Shown here piece by piece: positions 23,442-31,052 of a stretch of 41,802 bases of DNA. The translations under genes and the position numbers were made by a program. The notes beneath the pieces were generated by a model, which saw only the letters and a list, made by a program, of their open reading frames with translations, was not told the origin of the DNA and did no database searches. Positions within the stretch are counted from its first letter, which is position 1. Each line of letters opens with the position of its first letter. The DNA is from an uncultured Acidimicrobiales bacterium. Lineage in GTDB: Bacteria; Actinomycetota; Acidimicrobiia; Acidimicrobiales; SHLQ01. The stretch lies in contig CALHXU010000007.1 of the NCBI GenBank assembly GCA_938040365.1, positions 1 to 41,802 on the forward strand. The letters are read 5' to 3'.

Positions 23442-23484
23442 GGATCAACCCTCTCGGTAGTTGTCGGCGCCACCCCTGAAAGTC

Positions 23485-24210
23485 TTAACTTTCTGGAAGG
23501 TGCGCGGCGCGTGCGCCACCCTGCCAATCTTCAAACTCGGGGTTGTCGGACAACTCGCCAAAGACCCGAAGCTGGGGTGTTTCACGAAGCGAACGCTTCA
23601 TCTCGGCGAAGCCTGGATATGCCGCCAGTGTCGTCACGGCATTCCACAGTGGGACCGCATCTGCGTCGTCGGGAATTCGGCTGATAACCGGCCCAAAGAA
23701 GCTCAGCCCGTCGGGCGGTTGGAAGGTGATGATCGGCGTTCCGACGTCACGTCCGCAGCGGCTGAGTGCAAGCTCGGTCTCCGCCTCGATGATCGCGTCC
23801 CAGCTGGCGTCGTCGGCAGCGCTTGCATAGTGGGCGGAAAGCCCGACGCTTTCGAGTGCTTCGGTGACCATGGGAATCGTGCCGAGGGCGAGCCGGTACT
23901 CCTCGTTTGGTTCGGCATCGAATGTCGCCCCAGAGAAGGCCGAGTAGAGCGCACCGATCTTGTCGCTGCCGAGGTCTTCTCGAACTGCGGCACAGACTCG
24001 GAGCATGCGAAGTCCAGCGGTGTGGCCGTGTTCGTATTCGGGTGGGAAGTCGGTGGCGTAGTTTTTGTCTTTGTTGAGGATTCGCAGCGCAATGAAGCGC
24101 CATTCGACCTCGTAGTCGGTCTGTTCTTGCACCTTCACGATCCACCGGGAAGTGATCCAGGCAAAGGGGCAGACGGGGTCGAAGAAGAACTCGATATCAG
24201 CGTTGGCCAT
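23485..24210 (-). CDS. DsbA/thioredoxin-fold oxidoreductase-like protein (mycothiol nitroreductase group)
   Basis: The 241-residue product has a DsbA-type fold: FFFDPVCPFAWITSRW at the N-terminus, a helical insert and the cis-proline region GTPIITFQPPDG. The closest group I recognise is the actinobacterial Rv2466c-like DsbA family, where Rv2466c uses CPWC and mycothiol for nitroreduction. Here the active-site position reads CPFA, so the second cysteine is missing and a monothiol or non-redox mechanism is expected. The ATG at 24210 was chosen; a GTG five codons upstream (24225) is possible. Confidence 0.83.
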   Translation of the reverse strand: MANADIEFFFDPVCPFAWITSRWIVKVQEQTDYEVEWRFIALRILNKDKNYATDFPPEYEHGHTAGLRMLRVCAAVREDLGSDKIGALYSAFSGATFDAEPNEEYRLALGTIPMVTEALESVGLSAHYASAADDASWDAIIEAETELALSRCGRDVGTPIITFQPPDGLSFFGPVISRIPDDADAVPLWNAVTTLAAYPGFAEMKRSLRETPQLRVFGELSDNPEFEDWQGGARAAHLPES

Positions 24211-24262
24211 GGTTAGTTGTATCACGGTCGCCGGAACAGAAATTCCCCGAACGTTCGCCTCG

Positions 24263-25885
24263 CTACTCGGTGTCGTGAACGTTCACCGCGGCGAGGTCGC
24301 CAAAGGAGTCAACGCTGCCGAGAATCGACCCGAGGTTCGTCGGTGGAGCCGAGTCGTCGACGACGAGGTTGACCTCGGTCTTGTTGCTGTTGAGCGACAC
24401 GCGACCAAGGAGCAGCGCCTTCGTTGCGTCCCGTCTCGACGGGCCCACTTTGCGATGATGGTCGGCCACGATTTCGGGGTCGCAGTCGTCCTCGTCGTGT
24501 GTCGAAACCTGCAGCTGCGCACCGTGCTCTCGCAGCGGTTCGATCGCGTTGCCCACTTCAGCATTGGGAACCCGAAGCACGAGGCCTTCGACACCGCCTC
24601 GTTCTGCCAGCTCGTTCGCCGCTTCGGTGTTGCCGTTGAGCGGAACGCTGAGCCACGGCTCGTCGGCGTCGATCACCGAGAGGACTGCCGGAAGGTGTTT
24701 TTGGGCGAGCCGCAAGGTCACCGAGTCGAGCTCGGTTTCAAGGCCGGCATCTGCTGCGGTCGATTCGAGCGATGGGCCAGAAGTTGGGTTCGTCGTCCAG
24801 GCAGGGGCCGCCTCGATGCCGACGATTTTCGCATCGGCGGTTCGATGGACGGGTCGCCCAAGAAGTCGAACTTCATCGCGCACAAAGACCTTGGGCAGTC
24901 GCTGCAGCGCTCGATCACGAGCGCCGAATGGCATGACGAGCGGCTTCTTCGGCCCACCGGCCTCTCGAAGCGCAAAGAGCACGGCGACGAGTGCAATGCA
25001 TCCGAGGACGATCGTTCTGCCGTCGAGATCTTGATCGGCGAGATCGGCAATGACCGCCGTGTGGACCAAACCTATTGCGACGGCTCCGGTGATGATCGGC
25101 CAGAGCCGAACCGCAAAGAACGGCGCGTTGTCATCGAGGGGCAGGCCGAGTCGATCTGCTCCTGGAATGGTCATCGCAAGAAGCGCAAAGGTCAAGTAGA
25201 TCGTGAACGCAGTCGTGATGAGTGGCACTGAGCCGAGGAGCATCGCAGGAATGTGGACGCAGAGGTAGAGGCCAAGACCAGACAAGAGGGTGGCATCGCT
25301 CGTGCGCCCCGCACCGACCATCGCCGTGATGGTGTGTGCGACCGTTGCAAGAAGAAGAAGGACGCTCGTAATGCCGAGTACCTGAGCGATGGCAACCAGG
25401 ATTGGTTGCGAGGACATGGTGACTAAGAGGGCGTCGAGGAGCACTGCGGTGAGGATGAAAATGAAGGTGCTGGCGAGAAGAACGCGACACTTCGTTCGAG
25501 AGGTTGGTTCGGACAGGTAGGGGCGGGCCGAGATCAACAACCCAATCGCGCCGAAGAACGCCGAAGCGACGAGCGAAACTTGAGCAACGACCTCGTCATA
25601 GGAGCCGTAGTCGAATACTGCCCGAGTAGACACGTTGATGGCGATCGCTCCGAAGAACAGTCCGAGGAGTGTCCACGGTGGGCGCCGCTACCTGAGTCCG
25701 AAGCTGACGAGTGTGATGGAAGCAAAGGTCAGTGGAATGGTCCGGATTGGCCCATCGGTCTCGCCGACGAACGACCAGACCCCCGACAGCACGAGCACGG
25801 CAATTATGAGGAGTCGCGTTTGCCTCGCTCGCTTCCGTGTCACCATCACCACCAACGCCGTCGGGTCGCGAACGTTAGCAATCAC
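24263..25885 (-). pseudogene. Multi-helix membrane protein with degenerate EAL domain, interrupted by in-frame TAG
   Basis: A 541-codon frame runs from about GTG 25885 (or ATG 25846) to 24263 with a single TAG at 25688-25690. Reading through it gives a continuous helix-rich N-terminus of about eight to ten membrane segments (SFGLR-stop-RRPPWTLLGLFFGA), typical of actinobacterial GGDEF/EAL sensor proteins. The C-terminal 190 residues align by eye with an EAL domain: GRPVHRTADAKIVGIEAAPAW stands where such proteins have the EAL motif, and VEGLVLRV where they have LEITE. The downstream DDFG metal motif is replaced by STHDEDD. Catalysis on cyclic di-GMP is therefore unlikely. The 3' part alone (24263-25633, 456 residues from GTG) could still be translated. 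Confidence 0.65.
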
Positions 25886-25898
25886 CCAGCGTGAGTTA

Positions 25899-27140
25899 CT
25901 AACCGTTCGCGGCGCTGACCAGCTGGCTGTAGAGACGTCCCTCGTCGGCGGGGTCGGGGGATTGGTCGTGATCGAACAATGCGGCGAGGCGCAACATGGC
26001 GCTCGCCTCCATCATGAACCGTTGACGCTCGACTTTGTTCGTGATCGTCGACCGAGCGTTTGCCCGTGCTTTGCGGTCGAGCAGGACCGAAACACGGCCT
26101 TGGTCCATCGCATAACGCGAGGCGAGGAAGGGGGTGAGTTGTTGGTAGCGCAGTTCGTCTCGGCGCTGAAGTTTGGCAATGCCGATTCCGCTCGCGACGA
26201 AGAGGCTGATGAACAGCACGATGACCACGAGGGTGATGACGAACCCGCCTTCGAGGACTTCGCCGACGGTGATGGCGCCGTTCCACGCGGCGTGTAGCGC
26301 CATTGCGAGGGCGAGGCCCCAAAGCCCTTTCCATGGAGATTGGCGAGCTCGCACGGCAAGGCCGATAGCGAGGCCGGTCCACATCGTGAAAAGTGGGTGG
26401 GCAAATGGAGTGAGCAAGGCTCGTCCGACGAAGACTTCGACGAGCATGTCGCCATCGAACGCGACCTGGAAGAAGCTCATGTTTTCGATCATGGCGAAGC
26501 CCATTGCCGACCAACCGGCGTAGACGATCCCATCGATGGGGCCGTCGACTTCTCGGCGTTTGACCATCCACACAATGGCGAGGCCCTTGGTGATCTCTTC
26601 GATGATTGGTGCTGAGGCAACCGCCGAGACCGCTTCGCCGAAGAAGATGACGACCGTGCTGTTGACGATGACCGACACGATTCCAGCGACGAACGCTCCC
26701 CAGAGGAAGGTATGGATGCGCGCCGAACGCGGTTCGGGTTCGGTGCGGTCGATCCAGAGCAGAACGGGGCCGACGATGAGCAGCGGCACGAATCCGAGGA
26801 GAAAGGCGGGCGGTGCAGTGACGGCAACGACACCCATGAACCCCAGGGCAGGCAGTGCAGCGACGACGACCGGCCAGCTAAGAAACGAGGGAAGGAACGG
26901 CTTCTTGGGTGTTACGGCAAGCGACTGCTGGGTTGAGGCTGCGGGGCTCGTTGCACTGGTGGGACCGCTCGTAATTCCCGAGTTGACCTCACCGTGAATG
27001 TGGCCGGTCCATTGGTGGCCGTCGTACCAGCGCCACATTGCTTGCTTCCACGGGTCTTCATACCAGCCGGCGGGCGCGCCGGCTGGTGGTGGAGGCGTCG
27101 CGATGGGCGGCGGTGGAGGGGGCGTGGCTTCGTTGTTCAA
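25899..27140 (-). CDS. PrsW-type intramembrane protease with DUF2510 domain
   Basis: The product starts with a proline-rich segment and a DUF2510 domain (AGWYEDPWKQAMWRWYDGHQWTGH), a short module common on actinobacterial membrane proteins. Then come about eight membrane helices with PrsW-family motifs: APIIEEITKGLAI (the paired glutamates), MIENMSFF, HPLFT and HAAWNG. PrsW in Bacillus cuts the anti-sigma factor RsiW; the target here is unknown, and the sigma/anti-sigma pair at 6789-8337 is one conceivable target. The start is uncertain: TTG 27140 has a TACAGT -10 box 7 bases upstream, while GTG 27149 overlaps that box. It lies 13 bases before the EAL-like gene. Confidence 0.88.
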   Translation of the reverse strand: MNNEATPPPPPPIATPPPPAGAPAGWYEDPWKQAMWRWYDGHQWTGHIHGEVNSGITSGPTSATSPAASTQQSLAVTPKKPFLPSFLSWPVVVAALPALGFMGVVAVTAPPAFLLGFVPLLIVGPVLLWIDRTEPEPRSARIHTFLWGAFVAGIVSVIVNSTVVIFFGEAVSAVASAPIIEEITKGLAIVWMVKRREVDGPIDGIVYAGWSAMGFAMIENMSFFQVAFDGDMLVEVFVGRALLTPFAHPLFTMWTGLAIGLAVRARQSPWKGLWGLALAMALHAAWNGAITVGEVLEGGFVITLVVIVLFISLFVASGIGIAKLQRRDELRYQQLTPFLASRYAMDQGRVSVLLDRKARANARSTITNKVERQRFMMEASAMLRLAALFDHDQSPDPADEGRLYSQLVSAANG

Positions 27141-27147
27141 CCGTGCC

Positions 27148-27153
27148 ACTGTA
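27148..27153 (-). promoter_or_regulatory. -10 box of the PrsW gene
   Basis: On the minus strand, TACAGT ends 7 bases before TTG 27140, immediately after the hairpin at 27155-27173 that ends the upstream transcript. Confidence 0.4.
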
Positions 27154-27154
27154 A

Positions 27155-27173
27155 CCCGGCCCAAAGGGCCGGG
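27155..27173 (-). terminator. GC-rich hairpin after the DUF1996 gene
   Basis: CCCGGCCC-AAA-GGGCCGGG is a perfect 8-bp stem with a 3-base loop, 14 bases after the stop of the DUF1996 gene. Only two T residues follow on the minus strand, so termination would rest on the stem, as is common in actinobacteria. Confidence 0.65.
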
Positions 27174-27186
27174 CTCCGGCGGGTTT

Positions 27187-28518
27187 CTAGTTCACGAGGT
27201 TGAGTAGGAAAGCACAGTCACGCCACGTGTCGACCGTTGGTCGCGAGCCGATCTCTGCGACGTAGTCGTCGAGTGGCGTGAACGACACTCCGGCTTGGGT
27301 CAGCTGGGCTGCGCAACTGCGCGAGACCCACTGTTGTGTTCCGGCGTCGGGGCCGTGTTCGTAAAGCACCCATCCGTCAGTGCCTTCATCGAAGCTCGTC
27401 AATGTGATCGAGATCGCCTCGTCGTCGTTGTGGTCGTGATCACCGTGGTCGTGGCCGCCACCGTCTTCGAGGTTCTTGGTGAGCTCGGTACCAAAGGGCG
27501 TGCGATCGGTGCCGGGCCGTAGCTCGACGCTCGATGCATACAGTCGGGTTCCGTCGGGGCTAAGGAACCGTGAGCGGAGTTGGTTGCGGTCGCCGTCGAA
27601 CCTGCCGAATTCGCAATGGGACCTCGATTCGATATTGCATTGGATGAGCCGGTCCATCGACTCGGTATCCCATGCAGCGATGTAGTCGGCGTGAAGGCTG
27701 TCGCCTTGGGTTGCGGCGCTCGTGTCAGAGGCGAGGTACCAGTCGCTGTAGGGGTCGACGTCGTAGGTGATGTGATAGCTCACCTGTGGAATTCGATACG
27801 GGTGCGTGTCAGCGCAGTCGGTTCCGTCACCATCTCCGGGCGAGCCATACGCCAGGTGATCGGTGTTGTTCGGACTCGACAAGATTGGCGACCCCGATGC
27901 GTCGACGGCGATGCACACGGGGAATTGAATCGTGGCCTTCAGTTGTGCGCGACCGTCGTCGTCGACCGCTTCGGTCCGGAAGTCGCCGAACCACGCGCCG
28001 TCGACGTTTGTGGTCGCGAGCATCTCCAACCCGTTCGGGATGGGTTGGATGGTGGTGCGATCAAAGTCTGGCCCGCCAAAGGTCTTGTAGTAGACGAAGA
28101 TCGACTCGGGGATGACGGCCTGGTCGAACTGGTCGAACAACGCCGGGGCCCAATACGAGCTTCGGTTGTTGGTGCCGCCTTCACAGCTCGAGTTGCCCGA
28201 GCTCAACAGGCTGTCCCCGGTGCTGGCGTAGTTTGTTTCGGTGTTGCCCCAGAACGTGTGGAGGTGTGCTCTGCCGGGTTGGCCGGGGAACACGACCGGG
28301 TCGTCATAGGAGAGGTGCGACGTGGTGCAGTAGATGCGGGTGCCGTGGTTGTCGACAGCAACGATGGGGCTGTTTGTTCGCATCGGTGTGCTGCCGCTGG
28401 TGCCTTGGGTGACGTCGTATCGGGGTGCGGCGCTTTGTGCAGCGGCGCTTGGCGCCACTAGGGCGGCGAGCAGTGTTGCGATAGTGGCAGCGACTGCTAT
28501 TCGTCGGGTCGTTCTCAT
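27187..28518 (-). CDS. Secreted DUF1996 domain protein
   Basis: The 443-residue product has a cleavable signal peptide (ATIATLLAALVAPSAAAQSA) and a DUF1996 domain, recognised by PGQPGRAHLHTFWGN, the SSYWAPAL segment and CADTHPYRIPQVSYHITYDV. DUF1996 proteins are secreted proteins of fungi and actinobacteria with no settled function. A histidine/aspartate-rich insert (GGGHDHGDHDHNDDE) lies between the DUF1996 part and a small C-terminal domain with paired cysteines. AGGGAA lies 6 bases before the ATG. It is transcribed alone, with a hairpin after its stop. Confidence 0.88.
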   Translation of the reverse strand: MRTTRRIAVAATIATLLAALVAPSAAAQSAAPRYDVTQGTSGSTPMRTNSPIVAVDNHGTRIYCTTSHLSYDDPVVFPGQPGRAHLHTFWGNTETNYASTGDSLLSSGNSSCEGGTNNRSSYWAPALFDQFDQAVIPESIFVYYKTFGGPDFDRTTIQPIPNGLEMLATTNVDGAWFGDFRTEAVDDDGRAQLKATIQFPVCIAVDASGSPILSSPNNTDHLAYGSPGDGDGTDCADTHPYRIPQVSYHITYDVDPYSDWYLASDTSAATQGDSLHADYIAAWDTESMDRLIQCNIESRSHCEFGRFDGDRNQLRSRFLSPDGTRLYASSVELRPGTDRTPFGTELTKNLEDGGGHDHGDHDHNDDEAISITLTSFDEGTDGWVLYEHGPDAGTQQWVSRSCAAQLTQAGVSFTPLDDYVAEIGSRPTVDTWRDCAFLLNLVN

Positions 28519-28623
28519 GTTGTATTCCCTCGCTCTTTCTGGAGTTGGTCAACGTTTGCCAACACCGTGAGGAGAAATTACGAAAAGCGAGATGAAGCGA
28601 CGGTGAAGCGCGTCTTCATACAA

Positions 28624-28695
28624 GCCTCATGGAGGATTGCGGGGAGAGCCTCATGGAGGGTTGCGGGGGAGAGCCTCATGGAGATGGTTTGGGGA
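28624..28695. repeat. Three imperfect tandem repeats of about 24 bases
   Basis: GCCTCATGGAG begins at 28624, 28648 and 28673, each followed by a G-rich tail (ATTGCGGGGAGA, GTTGCGGGGGAGA, ATGGTTTGGGGA). They lie between the DUF1996 start and the end of the CoA-binding gene. No gene is visible in them. Confidence 0.7.
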
Positions 28696-28702
28696 GTCGT
28701 GC

Positions 28703-29185
28703 CTAGATGGGCAGGTCGAGCCGTGGCTTCCAGAAGGGTCGAAACAGTTCGATCTTTGGGCACCGGTCCATGACCACTTCGAGGCCCGCGGCTTCGGCTA
28801 ACGCTGCCGCTTCGTCGTTGAAGACGCCGATCTGGCCCCAGAGCACTTTCGCGCCAAGTGCGATTGCTTGTTCAGCAATGCCATACAGCTCGTCTCCAGG
28901 GCGGAACACGTCGACCATATCGATCGGAACTTCGATCTCTTCGAGCGTGCGGTACACCTTGAGGCCGCGGATTTCGGTGAGCTCGGGGTTTGGGTTGACG
29001 GGACGAATGTCGTAGCCAATCTCGCTCAGTTGGCGGAGCACGCCGTAGCTGAACTTGGTCTTGTCCGCGCTTGCGCCGACCATGGCGATGGTCTTAACCG
29101 AGCGAAGAATTCGGGCGAGGTCGGCTGCTTCGTAGTGGTAGCGGTGCTCGATTTCATCGGCGATTTCGAGGTCTTTCTCAGCCAT
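28703..29185 (-). CDS. CoA-binding domain protein (YccU/CoA_binding_2 type)
   Basis: The 160-residue single-domain Rossmann protein resembles the CoA-binding domain of succinyl-CoA synthetase: KTIAMVGASADKTKFSYGV, YDIRPVNPN, VDMVDVFRPGDEL-type segment and VLWGQIGVFN, ending in VVMDRCPKIE. Its role is not established in any organism I know. The ATG at 29185 overlaps the ferredoxin stop by 8 bases (ATGGCTGA). It is the last gene of the three-gene selenium-binding protein/ferredoxin operon, so a role in sulfur metabolism is inferred. Confidence 0.9.
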   Translation of the reverse strand: MAEKDLEIADEIEHRYHYEAADLARILRSVKTIAMVGASADKTKFSYGVLRQLSEIGYDIRPVNPNPELTEIRGLKVYRTLEEIEVPIDMVDVFRPGDELYGIAEQAIALGAKVLWGQIGVFNDEAAALAEAAGLEVVMDRCPKIELFRPFWKPRLDLPI

Positions 29186-29573
29186 CTGTGCTCCTCTCGG
29201 TGGCGATGTCGGCTTTGAGTTCGTGGGGTTCGAGCGGATCGAGGAATGGATTGCGGTAGAGCTTGTCGTGGCTCTCGACGCCCACCTCAAGTGTGCAGTC
29301 AGACAGCGGTTTCGCCACACACAGCACCACGTAGCCATTGTTGATCTGGCGATTATTGAGGGCGACTTGTTCTGATTGGTCGACTTCGCCCGAGGTCAGC
29401 TTGGCTGCACACGTGATGCAGCCCCCGTAGCGACAGCCATAGGGAAGGTCGACGCCGAACTCTTCGAGCGTGTCGAGCAACGGCCGGTCGGCATCGACGG
29501 TGTAGGTGGTGCCCCCAGCGTCGTCGGTCTCGTCGGGGTCTCGGTTGGAGATGGTGATCGAGTGGGTCGACAT
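29178..29573 (-). CDS. [2Fe-2S] ferredoxin, plant type
   Basis: The 131-residue product has a plant-type ferredoxin domain: PYGCRYGGCITCAAKL gives the C-x4-C-x2-C ligands and VVLCVAKP the fourth cysteine. The roughly 30-residue C-terminal extension (after TLEVGVESHDKLYRN) is longer than usual. It is a one-electron carrier. ATG 29573 shares one base with the stop of the selenium-binding protein gene (TGATG), and its own stop overlaps the CoA-binding gene. It is therefore made together with both, which suggests it serves the methanethiol-oxidase-like enzyme or a partner reductase. Confidence 0.92.
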   Translation of the reverse strand: MSTHSITISNRDPDETDDAGGTTYTVDADRPLLDTLEEFGVDLPYGCRYGGCITCAAKLTSGEVDQSEQVALNNRQINNGYVVLCVAKPLSDCTLEVGVESHDKLYRNPFLDPLEPHELKADIATERSTDG

Positions 29574-30955
29574 CAGAGCCAGATGTCGCTCGTGCAGTCG
29601 CCACCGGGGTAGCGGGTTTCGTGGCATCGGCTCGGCCCGTTGGGTTCTTTGCCGAAATCGACCATGAACTCTTCATTGATGGACATGCCGCCGTTGACCG
29701 GGTCGCAGTCGATCATCACCATGACGCCGCCTTGGGTGCGGATCTCGGGGTAGAACTGGTTGTCCCACGTCGAGAACAGTGAGGTCGTGACATAGAGGCG
29801 CTTGCCGTCGAGTGAGAGTTGGAACATTTGTGGGCCGCCGGCGACCTTCACGCCGTTGACTTCGGGCGCTTTGCCGAGCAGCCCGCCCATCCAGACCTGG
29901 CCGGTGAGCACGGGGTTGTGCGGGTCGGTGATGTCGTACTGGCGCATGTCGCCGTGGAGCCAGTTGTTTACGTAGAGGTACTTGTCGTCCATCGATACGA
30001 GTAGCGCCGACATGACACCGGGCAACGGGATGGGCCATTCGGGGTGGAGCTGGTTTTCGATGTCGACGGTCTTTTCCCATTGCCATTCGGCGGTTGGGTC
30101 GTCGGGGTCTCGCCAGAAGTGGATGATGTTCGAGCTCAGCGCCGCGCAACAGAATCCATGGGTGCTATCGGGGTTGTGGTGGAACTTCACCTCGAGAGGG
30201 AGCAGGCCATCTTCGCCGAGGTACATGGTTTGGATCGGTTCGCGCTTTTCGAAGTCCCACACGTGGAGCCGGCGCCCGTACTTGAGGTGGCCAACTTCCT
30301 CGAGGTCAAAGCCGGGCATGAAGGTGTTTGGTGCGGCCCACTCCGAACTGATCATGACGTTGTGGCGTGGTTGGTACCAGAAGTCGTATCCGAAGGGGAT
30401 GTCGCCCATCGAGTTCTCCCAGCGGCCGACGATGTCGAAGTTTTCGTTCACGTGGAGGTAGCCGCCGGGCGCTTCGCCGTTGGCGTCGCCGAGGAACGAG
30501 ATGATGATCTGTGAGCCGAGGCAGTGGATGGTGTGCGGGCCCGAAAGGTTTGCTTTGGCTTTGATCTCGTCGCCGTCGATGGTCTTGTGCAGCTTTGGCG
30601 CACGCGGGTCGGTGGCGGTGTCGACGACGTAGATGTTGTTCGAGCGAACGCCCGGGAGTAGTAGGTAGTCGCGGCTCATCGACCCGTCGTCGTGACATGA
30701 CGAGCAGGCGTTCCATCCGGTGTGGTGCAGTTCGTCGCCGATGCCGGGCATCTCGAGTCGGTGGATCACCTGTGAGTAGGTGTCGCTGTCGGGGTCGGCG
30801 TCGAGGGTTGCGAGGTAGTCGGGCTGCTGGATACCGGTGCCGGTGTAGAGCGCAACGGTGTAGAGCAACTTCTCGCGCGGAGCTGAGATTGCGTCGTCCG
30901 GGCTTGAATACCCCGGACCACAGCAGGTCACTTCCGAGTTGGTTTCTGTCGTCAC
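29573..30955 (-). CDS. mtoX: Selenium-binding protein 56 family / methanethiol oxidase
   Basis: This 460-residue protein belongs to the SBP56/SELENBP1 family, a seven-bladed propeller. Characterised members are copper-dependent methanethiol oxidases that convert methanethiol to formaldehyde, hydrogen sulfide and hydrogen peroxide. Family landmarks: CCGPGYSSP near the N-terminus, the invariant WNACSSCHDD, RAPKLHKTI, HTIHCLG, HHNPDSTHGF, SMDDKYLYVNNWLHGDMRQYD and GGPQM. There is no signal peptide, unlike the periplasmic Hyphomicrobium enzyme. The start is GTG with AAGGGGG upstream. An inverted repeat lies 16 bases upstream. It is the first gene of a coupled operon with ferredoxin and CoA-binding genes. 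Confidence 0.93.
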   Translation of the reverse strand: MTTETNSEVTCCGPGYSSPDDAISAPREKLLYTVALYTGTGIQQPDYLATLDADPDSDTYSQVIHRLEMPGIGDELHHTGWNACSSCHDDGSMSRDYLLLPGVRSNNIYVVDTATDPRAPKLHKTIDGDEIKAKANLSGPHTIHCLGSQIIISFLGDANGEAPGGYLHVNENFDIVGRWENSMGDIPFGYDFWYQPRHNVMISSEWAAPNTFMPGFDLEEVGHLKYGRRLHVWDFEKREPIQTMYLGEDGLLPLEVKFHHNPDSTHGFCCAALSSNIIHFWRDPDDPTAEWQWEKTVDIENQLHPEWPIPLPGVMSALLVSMDDKYLYVNNWLHGDMRQYDITDPHNPVLTGQVWMGGLLGKAPEVNGVKVAGGPQMFQLSLDGKRLYVTTSLFSTWDNQFYPEIRTQGGVMVMIDCDPVNGGMSINEEFMVDFGKEPNGPSRCHETRYPGGDCTSDIWL

Positions 30956-30970
30956 GGCGCCCCCTTAGTG

Positions 30971-30989
30971 AAGTAAGGAAACGTTACTT
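30971..30989. promoter_or_regulatory. Inverted repeat upstream of the methanethiol oxidase operon
   Basis: AAGTAA-GGAAACG-TTACTT is a perfect 6-bp inverted repeat with a 7-base spacer, 16 bases upstream of the GTG at 30955 in the 97-base divergent promoter region. The size suits a dimeric repressor or activator; I do not recognise the regulator. Confidence 0.45.
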
Positions 30990-31040
30990 GTTGAACGGAC
31001 GTGACGGCGATCCGCGAAGATTGACGGTGCCTCGAGCGAA

Positions 31041-31046
31041 TAGACT
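31041..31046 (+). promoter_or_regulatory. -10 box of the LigB-type dioxygenase gene
   Basis: TAGACT ends 6 bases before the ATG at 31053 (leaderless pattern). Confidence 0.5.
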
Positions 31047-31052
31047 GAGGCG

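Noticed and set aside
24152-25231. 359-codon plus-strand frame opposite the EAL-like gene
   Set aside because: It reads as an antisense shadow: no domain, no promoter, and the minus strand carries recognisable membrane and EAL-like sequence.
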